From: Mitsuaria sp. GD03876
Lineage (GTDB): Bacteria; Pseudomonadota; Gammaproteobacteria; Burkholderiales; Burkholderiaceae_C
Assembly: GCF_029840635.1 (NCBI RefSeq)
Contig: NZ_JAOCCU010000001.1
Coordinates: forward strand, 1 to 64,000
Direction of reading: 5' to 3'
Length of the DNA stretch: 64,000 nt
Shown: piece by piece, positions 55,332-63,129 of the stretch
Numbering within the stretch: position 1 is the stretch's first letter
Layout of the letters: each line of letters starts with the position of its first letter
Made by a program: the position numbers and the translations under genes
The notes under the pieces: model-generated
The model's database searches: none
What the model was told of the DNA's origin: nothing
What the model saw: the letters and a program-made list of their open reading frames with translations, nothing else

Positions 55332-56645
55332 TTACGCCGGTTGCAGCGTGCGCGCGGCCTTGGCCGGCAGCGCGTCGCCGTAGAAGGCGAAGTCCAGCTC
55401 GGGGCGCTTGCCGCTCATCAGCTCGGCCAGCGCGCGGCCGGAGCCCGCGCCGTGCGTCCAGCCCAGCGTGCCGTGGCCGGCGTTGATCCACAGGTTGGAT
55501 GCCTTCTGGCTGCGGCCGATGTAGGGCACGTTGGTCGGCGTGCTCGGGCGCAGGCCGGTCCAGTAGTTGGGCTCGGACAGGTCGGCGACGCCGGGGAACA
55601 GCTCGTCGTAGCGGCGGATCAGCGACTCGCAGCGGACCTTGGAGGTCGGCGTGTCCAGGCTGGTGTCCAGGCCCACGAGCTCGGCCGTGCCGGCGATGCG
55701 GACGAAGTCGCCCAGCCGCGAGATCGCGATCTTGCGCGCGTCGTCCAGCAGGCTGACGCTGCTGGCGAGCTCGGGCTTCTTCAGCCGCATCGTGGCCGAG
55801 TAGCCCTTGGCCGGATAGATGTTGAGGTGCTCGCCCAGCGGCTTGGTCAGCGCCGGCGCGTACGACGCCAGCGCCACGACGTAGGCGTCGCCCTTGAGCC
55901 ATTGCGCCTGGCCGGTCTCGCGCGAGCGGACCTGCACGCCGCCGATCTCCTGGCCCTGCGGCTGCAGCGTCACGATGTCGTGGTTCCACAGGAACTGGGC
56001 GCCGCGCTTCTCGGCCAGCTGGGCCAGCGCCTGCGTGAACACGCGCGCGTCGCCCGATTCGTCGCTGGGGGTGTAGGTGCCGCCGAAGACCGCATGCTGC
56101 GCCGAGCGCAGCGCCGGCTCGATCGCCAGCACCTCGTCGCGGCTCAGCACGCGGCGATCCACGCCGTGGCGGCGCATGATCTCCGCGCCCTGCGCGCCGG
56201 CCTCGAAGTCGGCCTCGCTGCCGAAGAAGTGCAGGATGCCCTTCTGCAGGCGGTTGTATTGGATGCCGGTCTCGGCGACCAGCGACTGCAGCGACTCGTG
56301 GCTGTAGCGGCCCAGGCGCACGAGCTGCTCGACGTTGCGCTCGAACGCGGCGGTCGTGCACTGGCCCAGGAAGGACAGGCCCCAGCGCCACTGCGCCGGA
56401 TCCAGCCGCGGGCGGAACAGCAGCGGCGCGTCGTCCTTGAGCAGCCACTTCGCGACCTTGAACGGCGCGCCGGCGTTGGCCCAGGGCTCGCAGAAGCAGA
56501 CCGAGATCTGCGCGCCGTTGGCGAAGCTGGTCTCCAGCGCCGCGTCGGGCTGCCGGTCGACGACGACGACATCGTGACCCTGGTCCAGCAGGTACCAGGC
56601 GGTGTGGATGCCGATGATGCCGGCGCCGAGGACGATGACCTTCAT
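55332..56645 (-). CDS. dadA: D-amino acid dehydrogenase small subunit
   Basis: A 437-residue FAD-dependent oxidoreductase. The N-terminal dinucleotide motif MKVIVLGAGIIGIHTAWYL binds FAD. TSFANGAQISVCFCEPWANA and the C-terminal WTGLRPSTPTNVPYIGRS...WINAGHGTLGWTHGAGSG match DadA closely. It oxidises D-alanine and other D-amino acids at the inner membrane, passing electrons to quinone. The ATG follows GGAG. The alanine racemase usually paired with it (dadX) is absent. An LysE-type exporter and an ArgP-type regulator are adjacent. Confidence 0.94.
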   Translation of the reverse strand: MKVIVLGAGIIGIHTAWYLLDQGHDVVVVDRQPDAALETSFANGAQISVCFCEPWANAGAPFKVAKWLLKDDAPLLFRPRLDPAQWRWGLSFLGQCTTAAFERNVEQLVRLGRYSHESLQSLVAETGIQYNRLQKGILHFFGSEADFEAGAQGAEIMRRHGVDRRVLSRDEVLAIEPALRSAQHAVFGGTYTPSDESGDARVFTQALAQLAEKRGAQFLWNHDIVTLQPQGQEIGGVQVRSRETGQAQWLKGDAYVVALASYAPALTKPLGEHLNIYPAKGYSATMRLKKPELASSVSLLDDARKIAISRLGDFVRIAGTAELVGLDTSLDTPTSKVRCESLIRRYDELFPGVADLSEPNYWTGLRPSTPTNVPYIGRSQKASNLWINAGHGTLGWTHGAGSGRALAELMSGKRPELDFAFYGDALPAKAARTLQPA

Positions 56646-56720
56646 GGGAGGAGCTCCAGGTGAACTTGTGGTTCGGCGTCGATGTCGCGTCGAAGTCGCA
56701 TCGGCGTCGCCTTGGGGGCG

Positions 56721-57341
56721 TCAGGCCAGCGGGCGCAGGATCAACTGCAGTCCCAGGATGGCCATCACGAGGGCGATCAAGGCGTCGATGCTGCGCCAGA
56801 CCGCCGGGCGGCGCAACGGCCCCGCCACCGCCGCCGCGCCGAAGCCCAGCAGCGAGAACCACATCCAGGACGCCACCGAGGCGCCCGCCGCGAACGGCAG
56901 CTGCAGGCCCGCCGGCTGCTGGGCGCCGACGGTGCCCAGCAGCACGACGGTGTCCAGGTAGACATGCGGATTCAGATAGGTCATCGCCAGCGTGCTGCCC
57001 AGCACCGCCGTCAGCGACGCGCTGCCCGCCTGCGCCTGCAGGCCGGCCCGGGGCGAGATCGCCCGCAGCGCCGCCTTGGCGCCATAGGCGAGCAGGAAGG
57101 CCGCGCCGCCCCAGCGGAACAGCTCCATCAGCAGCGGGCTCGAGGCGATCAGCCGGCCCAGGCCGAACACGCCCAGCCAGATCAGCAGCATGTCCGACAG
57201 CGCGCACACCACCACCACCGGCGCCACGTGCTGGCGCATCAGGCCCTGGCGCAGCACCAGCGCGTTCTGGGCGCCGATGGCGACGATCAGGCCGGCTCCG
57301 GTGAGCCAGCCTTGCAGCAGGGCCGCGCTGGGGGACGACAT
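56721..57341 (-). CDS. argO: LysE/ArgO-family amino-acid exporter
   Basis: A 206-residue membrane protein with six helices. The conserved N-terminal segment GLIVAIGAQNALVLRQGLMR is the LysE/ArgO signature, and MTYLNPHVYLDTVVLLGTVG is the second. It exports basic amino acids, most likely arginine or lysine and toxic analogues. The gene is divergent from an ArgP-like regulator (123 bases between starts), the standard arrangement in which that regulator switches the exporter on when lysine or arginine accumulates. Its cargo is inferred from family. Confidence 0.88.
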   Translation of the reverse strand: MSSPSAALLQGWLTGAGLIVAIGAQNALVLRQGLMRQHVAPVVVVCALSDMLLIWLGVFGLGRLIASSPLLMELFRWGGAAFLLAYGAKAALRAISPRAGLQAQAGSASLTAVLGSTLAMTYLNPHVYLDTVVLLGTVGAQQPAGLQLPFAAGASVASWMWFSLLGFGAAAVAGPLRRPAVWRSIDALIALVMAILGLQLILRPLA

Positions 57342-57464
57342 GGGGGTGTTCCGGGCGAGTGTTTCCGCCCGCTCGGGGGAGCGGGTCGCGGAGCGCGATT
57401 GTGGAGAGCCGCCCGCGAACCATGAAGTGGGATTAATATTTCAGCGACTCCATTAGGAACGCTA

Positions 57465-58424
57465 ATGAAAGACCTGGATGCCGCCGGATTGGATTGCCTG
57501 GCCGCGCTGGCCGACGAGCGCAGCTTCGAGCGCGCGGCCGAGACGCTGGCGATCACGCAGAGCGCCGTCTCGCAGCGGCTGCGAAGCCTGGAGGCGCAGG
57601 TCGGGCAGCTGCTGGTGGTGCGCTCACGGCCGCTGCGGCTGACCGAGCCCGGCAAGCGCCTGCTGCGCTACGCCCGCCAACTGGCGGCGCTGCGCTCGGA
57701 CGTGGTGCGGGAGCTGGGCGTGCAGTCGGCCCAGACCGAGCGGCTGCCGATCGCCGTCAATGCCGACAGCCTGGCGACCTGGGTGCTGCCGGCGCTCGAT
57801 CCGCTGGTGCAACGCGGGCTGCGCGAGGGGTTCGGGCTGGAGCTGGTCGTCGACGACCAGGACTTCACCCACGACTGGCTGCGCCAGGGGGAGGTGCTCG
57901 GCTGCGTGACCACGGTGCCGCAAGCCTTGCGGGGGTGCATCGCGCAGCCGCTGGGGGTGATGCGCTACATCGCGGTGGCGAGCCCGGACTTCGTCGCGCG
58001 GCGCCTGCCTGAAGGGCTGGGGGCGGCCAACTTCGCGCAGGTGCCCTTCCTGGTCTTCAACCGCAAGGACGATGCCCAGCAGCAATGGGTGCGGCAGGCG
58101 ATGGGGCTGCGCTCGGCGCGGCTGAACGCGCGCTACGTGCCGTCCAGCGAGGGCTACGTCAACGCGGTGCGGATGGGATGGGGCGTGGGCGTCGCGCCGG
58201 AACTGCAGGTCCGGCCGCTGCTGGCGAGCGGGGAGCTGGTGGCGCTGCGGCCGGAGGTGCAGGTCGAGGTCGCCCTGTACTGGCACCAGTGGAAGCTTGG
58301 CGGCGAATCGGCCGCGGGGGACGGCAAGGCCGTCGCGCCGGAAGGCGGAGCGCCGCCGGCATTGCTGGATCAGATCGGGGAAGCCTTGGCCCGGGGCGCC
58401 CGGGAGGCCTTGATCGCGCCGTGA
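57465..58424 (+). CDS. argP: ArgP/LysG-type LysR regulator of the exporter
   Basis: A 319-residue LysR regulator. The winged helix (about 5-62) contains LDCLAALADERSFERAAETL and AITQSAVSQRLRSLEAQVGQ, which match ArgP/LysG. The effector domain has LPIAVNADSLATWVLPALDP and PSSEGYVNAVRMGWGVGVAP, also typical. It binds lysine or arginine and controls the divergent exporter. The intergenic region holds an AT-rich dyad GATTAATATTTC about 30 bases before the start, the most likely binding zone. The C-terminal extension rich in Gly/Ala (about 285-305) is unremarkable. Confidence 0.9.
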   Translation: MKDLDAAGLDCLAALADERSFERAAETLAITQSAVSQRLRSLEAQVGQLLVVRSRPLRLTEPGKRLLRYARQLAALRSDVVRELGVQSAQTERLPIAVNADSLATWVLPALDPLVQRGLREGFGLELVVDDQDFTHDWLRQGEVLGCVTTVPQALRGCIAQPLGVMRYIAVASPDFVARRLPEGLGAANFAQVPFLVFNRKDDAQQQWVRQAMGLRSARLNARYVPSSEGYVNAVRMGWGVGVAPELQVRPLLASGELVALRPEVQVEVALYWHQWKLGGESAAGDGKAVAPEGGAPPALLDQIGEALARGAREALIAP

Positions 58425-58452
58425 GCCGCGAGGCCGGGCGACCGGCGCGCGT

Positions 58453-58665
58453 TCAGCGCTTGATGGAGGCGACCTGGACGCGGGTCTGCGCCAGGTGGGC
58501 CGGGACGGCGCCCGGCGCGGCCGAGGCGGCGCCCTGCTGCGCCAGCGGCAGGCGGAAGCCGCCGCGCTCGTGCTTGTCCTGGACGGAGTTGGCCAGCCAT
58601 GCCGAGGTCAGCACCACGCTGCTGACAATGGCCCAGGTCATCGACTTGTGAATCAGCGGAGACAT
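58453..58665 (-). CDS. Small membrane-anchored or exported protein of unknown function
   Basis: A 70-residue protein. An N-terminal hydrophobic segment (SMTWAIVSSVVLTSAWLANS) could be a signal peptide or membrane anchor; a basic and Ala/Gln-rich tail follows. I recognise no family. No clear ribosome-binding site precedes the ATG at 58665; a second ATG lies at 58641. It converges on the ArgP gene, 28 bases apart. Codon usage is like the surroundings, so it is plausibly real, but short. Confidence 0.5.
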   Translation of the reverse strand: MSPLIHKSMTWAIVSSVVLTSAWLANSVQDKHERGGFRLPLAQQGAASAAPGAVPAHLAQTRVQVASIKR

Positions 58666-58937
58666 GAAAAAAGCAATGGCTAGCGCGAGCTACGAAAGGC
58701 CCGGAGCATAGTCACCCCTCATTACGGGGGGGATCACACCTAAGTGGGAAGCGTGGTTATTCCGCTGAACCTGTGGCGGGTTTACCCCAATATGTGTGCA
58801 TTTGTGAACGGACCTTGAAAGCACCCGCGATCTGGGGATTCTCCCGGCGGGCCAGGCGCGCACACTGCGTCCATCACGCGGTGCGGCATCGGCGCCGCGG
58901 GATCCAAAAGTCCCCGTGCTTTTCGACGAGGTCCATC

Positions 58938-59159
58938 ATGCGAATCACGTCCGCCCTGCGCCTTTTCCGTCGCAACACCACCGACGTCCACGAGCCGGAA
59001 CCGGCCGACATGGGGACCGCGTTCGGCATGGAGGCGAGTTTCGGGGACGACAGCGAGTACGAGGACTTCCGCCGCAGCGACTACGGGCTGGAGTCCGAGG
59101 CCTCGCCCCCGGCGACGGTGAGCTCGCCACTGTCGTGGATGGCCACCCGCCGCAGCTGA
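58938..59159 (+). CDS. Small acidic protein of unknown function with its own terminator
   Basis: A 73-residue protein. A basic start (MRITSALRLFRRNTTDVHEP) is followed by an acidic, Ser/Glu/Asp-rich middle (FGDDSEYEDFRRSDYGLESE). No membrane helix or known domain is visible. GAGG lies six bases before the ATG at 58938, and a strong terminator begins eight bases after the stop, so it is a free-standing transcription unit. The 272-base region before it (58666-58937) holds no other gene. Confidence 0.65.
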   Translation: MRITSALRLFRRNTTDVHEPEPADMGTAFGMEASFGDDSEYEDFRRSDYGLESEASPPATVSSPLSWMATRRS

Positions 59160-59166
59160 AATGAAC

Positions 59167-59195
59167 AAGGCGCCCCACCGGGCGCCTTTGTTTTT
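59167..59195 (+). terminator. Strong rho-independent terminator
   Basis: A perfect 9-bp stem AAGGCGCCC (59167-59175) with GGGCGCCTT (59180-59188), loop CACC, followed by TGTTTTT. It ends the small acidic protein gene and faces the convergent universal stress protein gene. Confidence 0.88.
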
Positions 59196-59217
59196 CCAGG
59201 GTCCGCGGCCCGGCGGA

Positions 59218-59640
59218 TCAGCGGATCAGCAGCACTGGCACGTCGCTGTGGGCCATGACCTTCGTGGCCACCGATCCCAGCACCAGCTTGCCCAGCGCCG
59301 TGTGGCCGTGCGAGCCCATCATCAGCAGGTCGAAGCGGCCCTTCTCGGCGACGGCCGAGATCGCGTCGGCGGCCTGGCCGGTCTTGACAACGTACTGCGC
59401 CTTGATGCCGCGCTTGTCCATGAAGGTGCGGATCGGCTTGAGCACCTTCTCGGCCTCTTCCTGGTAGTAGTCGGCCAGCACGGCCTTCTCGAGCACCGCG
59501 GCCGCGCGCGGCGGCACCGCCGCGACCACGTGGACCACCGTGTAGTCATGCGCCCCGCCGAGCCACTCGTCGTGGGCGGACAGGTAGGCCAGCATGCGCT
59601 TCGAGTAGGTGCTGCCGTCGACGGCGACCAGGATCTTCAT
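59218..59640 (-). CDS. Universal stress protein, UspA-like single domain
   Basis: A 140-residue protein with a single Usp domain: MKILVAVDGSTYSKRMLAYL at the N-terminus and the ATP-binding motif GSHGHTALGKLVLGSVATKV near the end (G-x2-G-x9-G-S), so it is of the ATP-binding type. Cytosolic; associated with stress survival through unclear mechanisms. The ATG at 59640 follows AGAGAGGAACACAACG. It lies downstream of the CLC channel gene on the same strand, 176 bases away. Confidence 0.92.
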   Translation of the reverse strand: MKILVAVDGSTYSKRMLAYLSAHDEWLGGAHDYTVVHVVAAVPPRAAAVLEKAVLADYYQEEAEKVLKPIRTFMDKRGIKAQYVVKTGQAADAISAVAEKGRFDLLMMGSHGHTALGKLVLGSVATKVMAHSDVPVLLIR

Positions 59641-59782
59641 CGTTGTGTTCCTCTCTGACGGCCGACATCCGGCCGCTGGCGAGTGTGTCACGGGGCCGGG
59701 GCGGGAATCCAGGAAGACGCAGCGTGGGGATCCGTGCTTGACGGCGCCGGGCCGGACGGGCGGTCCGCGCCCTCCGAAATCC

Positions 59783-59820
59783 GGCCCGAAGTTCGGCCCG
59801 ACCTTCAGCCCGACGTTCAG
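59783..59820. repeat. Three 12-base tandem repeats at the end of the CLC gene
   Basis: GGCCCGAAGTTC, GGCCCGACCTTC and AGCCCGACGTTC follow one another and run across the stop codon of the CLC gene at 59817. Expansion would not alter the protein except at its last residues. Confidence 0.6.
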
Positions 59821-61244
59821 CCCGGCGGCCGCGACGCGGGGTCCGGACCCGGCGCGGGCGGCGGCGCGACGGGCAGGCGTGCCAGCTGCGCCTGCGCCAG
59901 CCGGTGGTAGATCGGCACGCTGATCCAGCGCGAGACCAGGCTGGCCAGCAGCGCCGCGGCCATCAGGCTGAGCACCATCGCGTGGCCGTCGACCATCTCC
60001 ATCACGATGATGAAGGCGGTGATCGGCGCCTGCGTCACCGCGGCCAGGAAGGCGGTCATGCCGATGGCGATCAGCGCGGCGGCGCCCTCGTGGGTGCCGG
60101 TGAGCTGGGCGATGTCGCTGCCGATGCCCGCGCCGATGGCCAGCGACGGCGCGAAGATGCCGCCGGGCACGCCGGACCAGACCGCCAGCCAGGTCGCGAC
60201 CAGGCGCAAGGTGACGTAGAGCACCGGCAGGTCGAGGTGGCCCTCGACCAGGCCGCGGGTGTAGTCGTAGCCGCTGCCGTCGGTGGCGCCGCCGCTGACC
60301 AGGCCGATCGCCGCGATCGCGATGCCGCAGCCGAAGGCGAAGCGCACCGGATACCGCGCGCGCCAGGCGCTGAAGCGGTCCGTCCCGCCGAGCAGGCTGC
60401 GCTGCAGCAGCCGCGAGAACACGCCGCCGAGCAGCCCGCAGCCGACGGCCGTCAGCAGACCGGGCAACAGGTGAGCCCAGGTCAGGTGGTCGACGCGCAG
60501 CCGGCCGAAGTAGCTGGCATTGCCGAACACCGACACCGCCATCAGGCCGGCCAGCACGATGGCCGCGATGATCAGCCCGCTGCTGCGCTGCTCGATCTTG
60601 CGGGTCAGTTCCTCGATCGCGAACATCACCCCCGCCAGCGGCGCGTTGAACGCGGCGGCGATGCCGGCCGCGCCGCCGGCCACCAGCAGCCCGTCGTGGT
60701 TCAGCGGCGAGCGCCGCGGCAGCCAGCGCTGCGCATGCTGCATGACGCCGGCGGCGATCTGCACCGACGGGCCCTCGCGGCCGATGGCCAGGCCGCCGAG
60801 CAGGCCGCCCGAGGTCAAGGCGATCTTGGCCACGCTCAGCCGCAGCGAGACGAACAGCCCTTGCGAGCCTGGTGTCACCCGCGGCGACAGCGCCGCCATC
60901 ACCTGCGGGATGCCGGAACCCGCGGCGCCCGGCGCGAAGCGGCGGGTGATCCAGACCAGCGCGGCGGTCAGGCACGGTGTCCAGACCAGCGCGAGCCAGG
61001 CCGGTCCGTGGCGGACCTGGGCGAAGCCCTCGATCGCCAGGTCGCTGAGCCAGGTGAACAGCACGACGGCCAGGCCCGCCGCGACGGCGTACGCCAGCAC
61101 GACGGCCCGCGCCAGCCATTGCCGCCAGTCGGCGAGGTCCTCGCGCATCGAGGACAGGAAGTCGGGTTCCGTGTGCGGCTGCGGATCCTTCGATCCCGAC
61201 CGGTCGTTCGAGGGCGGCTGCATCGGGCGAGTATCCCGCCGCAT
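59817..61244 (-). CDS. CLC-family chloride channel or transporter
   Basis: A 475-residue membrane protein. The CLC motifs are all visible: GAAGSGIPQV (region I), GREGPSVQIA with the gating glutamate (region II), and SGVPGGIFAPSLAIGAGIG (region III). About ten hydrophobic segments follow the family plan, and there is no cytosolic CBS pair. It belongs to the ClcB-like bacterial branch and conducts or exchanges chloride and related anions across the inner membrane. The start may be 61244 or the ATG at 61223. The Pro/Ala-rich C-terminus ends in a small tandem repeat. Confidence 0.92.
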   Translation of the reverse strand: MRRDTRPMQPPSNDRSGSKDPQPHTEPDFLSSMREDLADWRQWLARAVVLAYAVAAGLAVVLFTWLSDLAIEGFAQVRHGPAWLALVWTPCLTAALVWITRRFAPGAAGSGIPQVMAALSPRVTPGSQGLFVSLRLSVAKIALTSGGLLGGLAIGREGPSVQIAAGVMQHAQRWLPRRSPLNHDGLLVAGGAAGIAAAFNAPLAGVMFAIEELTRKIEQRSSGLIIAAIVLAGLMAVSVFGNASYFGRLRVDHLTWAHLLPGLLTAVGCGLLGGVFSRLLQRSLLGGTDRFSAWRARYPVRFAFGCGIAIAAIGLVSGGATDGSGYDYTRGLVEGHLDLPVLYVTLRLVATWLAVWSGVPGGIFAPSLAIGAGIGSDIAQLTGTHEGAAALIAIGMTAFLAAVTQAPITAFIIVMEMVDGHAMVLSLMAAALLASLVSRWISVPIYHRLAQAQLARLPVAPPPAPGPDPASRPPG

Positions 61245-61306
61245 CGCGCGCGGGCCGCGGCGCAGCGGGCAGAATCTCCCGCTTGTCCGTTCCGCCCCGT
61301 CCCGTC

Positions 61307-62149
61307 GTGCGCCTGCAACTGATCTCCGACCTCCACCTCGAACGCCAGACCGACTTCCAGACGGTGGCCGCGCCGGGCGTCGACCTGCTGGTGCTGGCGG
61401 GGGACGTCGGCTCGTACCAGGCCGGCTCGCGGCTGGTGACGAACGACTTCGGCCTGGGCCGCTTCTCGCCGAAACGCGCGGACGCGCCGTGGCCGCGGGT
61501 GCTGTACGTGCCGGGCAACCACGAGTACGACGGCCTGGACTTCGCCACCGCCCAGGCGCGGCTGCGCCAGACCTGCGACGAGCTGGGCATCGAGTGGCTG
61601 GACCGCGAGCAGCTCGTCATCGGCGACGTGCGCTTCATCGGCACGACGCTGTGGGCCGACTTCGACGCGCTGGCGGCGCGCGAGCCGACGCCGACGAAAC
61701 AGCTCGCCGCGCGCGAGAAGGCGTTCCGCGCCGCCAACCATTACCTGCGCCGGTTCTCGACGCTCGTCGACGGGAAGCACCTGCTGGCCGAAGGCATGCG
61801 GGACGTGGCGCTCGACTGCCAGGCCTGGCTGCGCGAGGCGCTGGCCCAACCCTTCGACGGCAAGACGGTGGCGGTCACCCATTTCGCGCCGAGCCTGCGC
61901 AGCGCCGATCCGCGCTACGGGCTGACGCCGGGGACGGCGGGGTTCTGCAACGCGCTGGACGAGCTGCTGCCCTTCGCCGACCTGTGGCTGCACGGCCACC
62001 TGCACTGCGCGCACGACTACGTCGTCGAGTCGCCGTCCGGCCCGCGCGGCGAGGTGCCGCACCGCTGCCGCGTCGTCGCCAATCCGCTGGGCTACGCCAA
62101 CAAGGGCGAGCAGGCGGACTACCGGCCGGACCTCGTCATCGAGGTCTGA
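61307..62149 (+). CDS. Metallophosphoesterase
   Basis: A 280-residue calcineurin-like phosphoesterase. The five metal-site blocks are present: SDLHLE (Asp, His), AGDVGSY (Asp), VPGNHEYDG (Asn, His), VTHFAPS (His) and LHGHLHCAHDY (His, His). Binding of two metals such as Mn or Fe is expected. The physiological phosphoester is unknown. The start is uncertain: I use GTG at 61307 because the first block begins there; a TTG at 61283 is also in frame, and neither has a clear ribosome-binding site. The gene is divergent from the CLC gene. Confidence 0.88.
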   Translation: MRLQLISDLHLERQTDFQTVAAPGVDLLVLAGDVGSYQAGSRLVTNDFGLGRFSPKRADAPWPRVLYVPGNHEYDGLDFATAQARLRQTCDELGIEWLDREQLVIGDVRFIGTTLWADFDALAAREPTPTKQLAAREKAFRAANHYLRRFSTLVDGKHLLAEGMRDVALDCQAWLREALAQPFDGKTVAVTHFAPSLRSADPRYGLTPGTAGFCNALDELLPFADLWLHGHLHCAHDYVVESPSGPRGEVPHRCRVVANPLGYANKGEQADYRPDLVIEV

Positions 62150-62211
62150 GCGCCACCTGCCTGGTCAGGCAGACGCCAGCGCCGGCGATCGCGGCCGGCG
62201 GGCCGCCCGCC

Positions 62212-63129
62212 TCAGCGCTTCGCCGGCGGACCGTCGTAGGTCCACAGGTACTCGCGCGGCATCGGGCCCTTGTTGCGCCCGCCCTGCTGCGTCTGCTCCC
62301 ACGCATGCGCCAGGATGCCCACCGAACGCGAGATGCAGAACAGCCCCCGGGCCAGCGGCGCCGGGAAGCCGAGCTCGGCATAGATCACCGCCGTCGCGCC
62401 GTCGATGTTCATCGGGATGCGGCGGCCGTCCTTGCGGCGCTGCAGCTCGGCCTCGACGGCCCGGCCGATCCGCGCGAAGCGGCCCGACACGACCTTGAGC
62501 GCCGCCGCCTCGTCGACCAGCTCCAGCAGCCGCGGCGCGCGCGGATCCACCGGATGGAAGCGGTGGCCGAAGCCCGAGACGAACTTGCCGCGCAGCTCGA
62601 TCGCCTCGTCCAGGCCCGCGGCCGTGGCGGCCTCGAGCGACGCGCCCGCGTCCATCCGCGCCGCGATCGACTGCAGCATCTCCACGCACTGCTCGCCCGC
62701 GCCGCCATGCACGTCGCCGAGCACGTTCAGCGCCGACGCCATCGCGTTGTTCAGCCCGACGCCGCAGGTCGCGGCCATGCGCGCGATCGCGATGCTCGGC
62801 GCCTGCGGGCCGTGGTCGACCGCCGCCATCAGCGCGACGTCCAGCAGCTTGGCCTGCTCCGCGCCGGGCAGCTCGCCGCGCGTCATCAGCCAGACCATCT
62901 GGGCGAAGCTGACCTGCCCGATCAGGTCCTGGATCGCATGGCCGCGGTAGCGGATCACGCCGGGCGACATCTCGATGATCGAAGTCCGCCACCAGTCCGG
63001 CACCCGCGGGTCGTGCACCGCATCGGCGCCCGGCGCGCGCCCGATGCTCCCGCCCGTTCCGCTCGTGCTGCTCGTGCTGCTCGTGCCGCTCGTGCCGCTC
63101 GTGCCGCGCACGTCGTCCTGTTCGTTCAT
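62212..63129 (-). CDS. Citryl-CoA-lyase-like (citrate-synthase fold) enzyme
   Basis: A 305-residue citrate-synthase-fold protein with the three catalytic residues: His141 (VHGGAGEQ), His189 (GFGHRFHP) and Asp243 (NIDGATAVI). NIDGA instead of NVDFYSG places it with citryl-CoA lyases rather than true citrate synthases. It lacks the N-terminal large-domain extension of citrate synthase. An odd N-terminal tail of Gly/Ser/Thr (about residues 9-27) is encoded by 9-base repeats. Its ATG overlaps the stop of the CoA-transferase gene (ATGA), suggesting that a C4-C6 acyl-CoA is made by the transferase and cleaved here. Confidence 0.88.
   Translation of the reverse strand: MNEQDDVRGTSGTSGTSSTSSTSGTGGSIGRAPGADAVHDPRVPDWWRTSIIEMSPGVIRYRGHAIQDLIGQVSFAQMVWLMTRGELPGAEQAKLLDVALMAAVDHGPQAPSIAIARMAATCGVGLNNAMASALNVLGDVHGGAGEQCVEMLQSIAARMDAGASLEAATAAGLDEAIELRGKFVSGFGHRFHPVDPRAPRLLELVDEAAALKVVSGRFARIGRAVEAELQRRKDGRRIPMNIDGATAVIYAELGFPAPLARGLFCISRSVGILAHAWEQTQQGGRNKGPMPREYLWTYDGPPAKR
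63061..63105 (-). repeat. Five 9-base tandem repeats coding a Ser/Thr/Gly tail
   Basis: Five units of GCTCGTGCY in the plus strand encode Gly/Ser-Thr-Ser-rich residues 9-23 of the lyase-like protein. The unit is a multiple of three, so copy-number change keeps the frame. Confidence 0.75.

Noticed and set aside
63061-63105. 9-base repeats considered as a phase-variation switch
   Set aside because: The unit is a multiple of three, so slippage would change tail length but not switch the frame.
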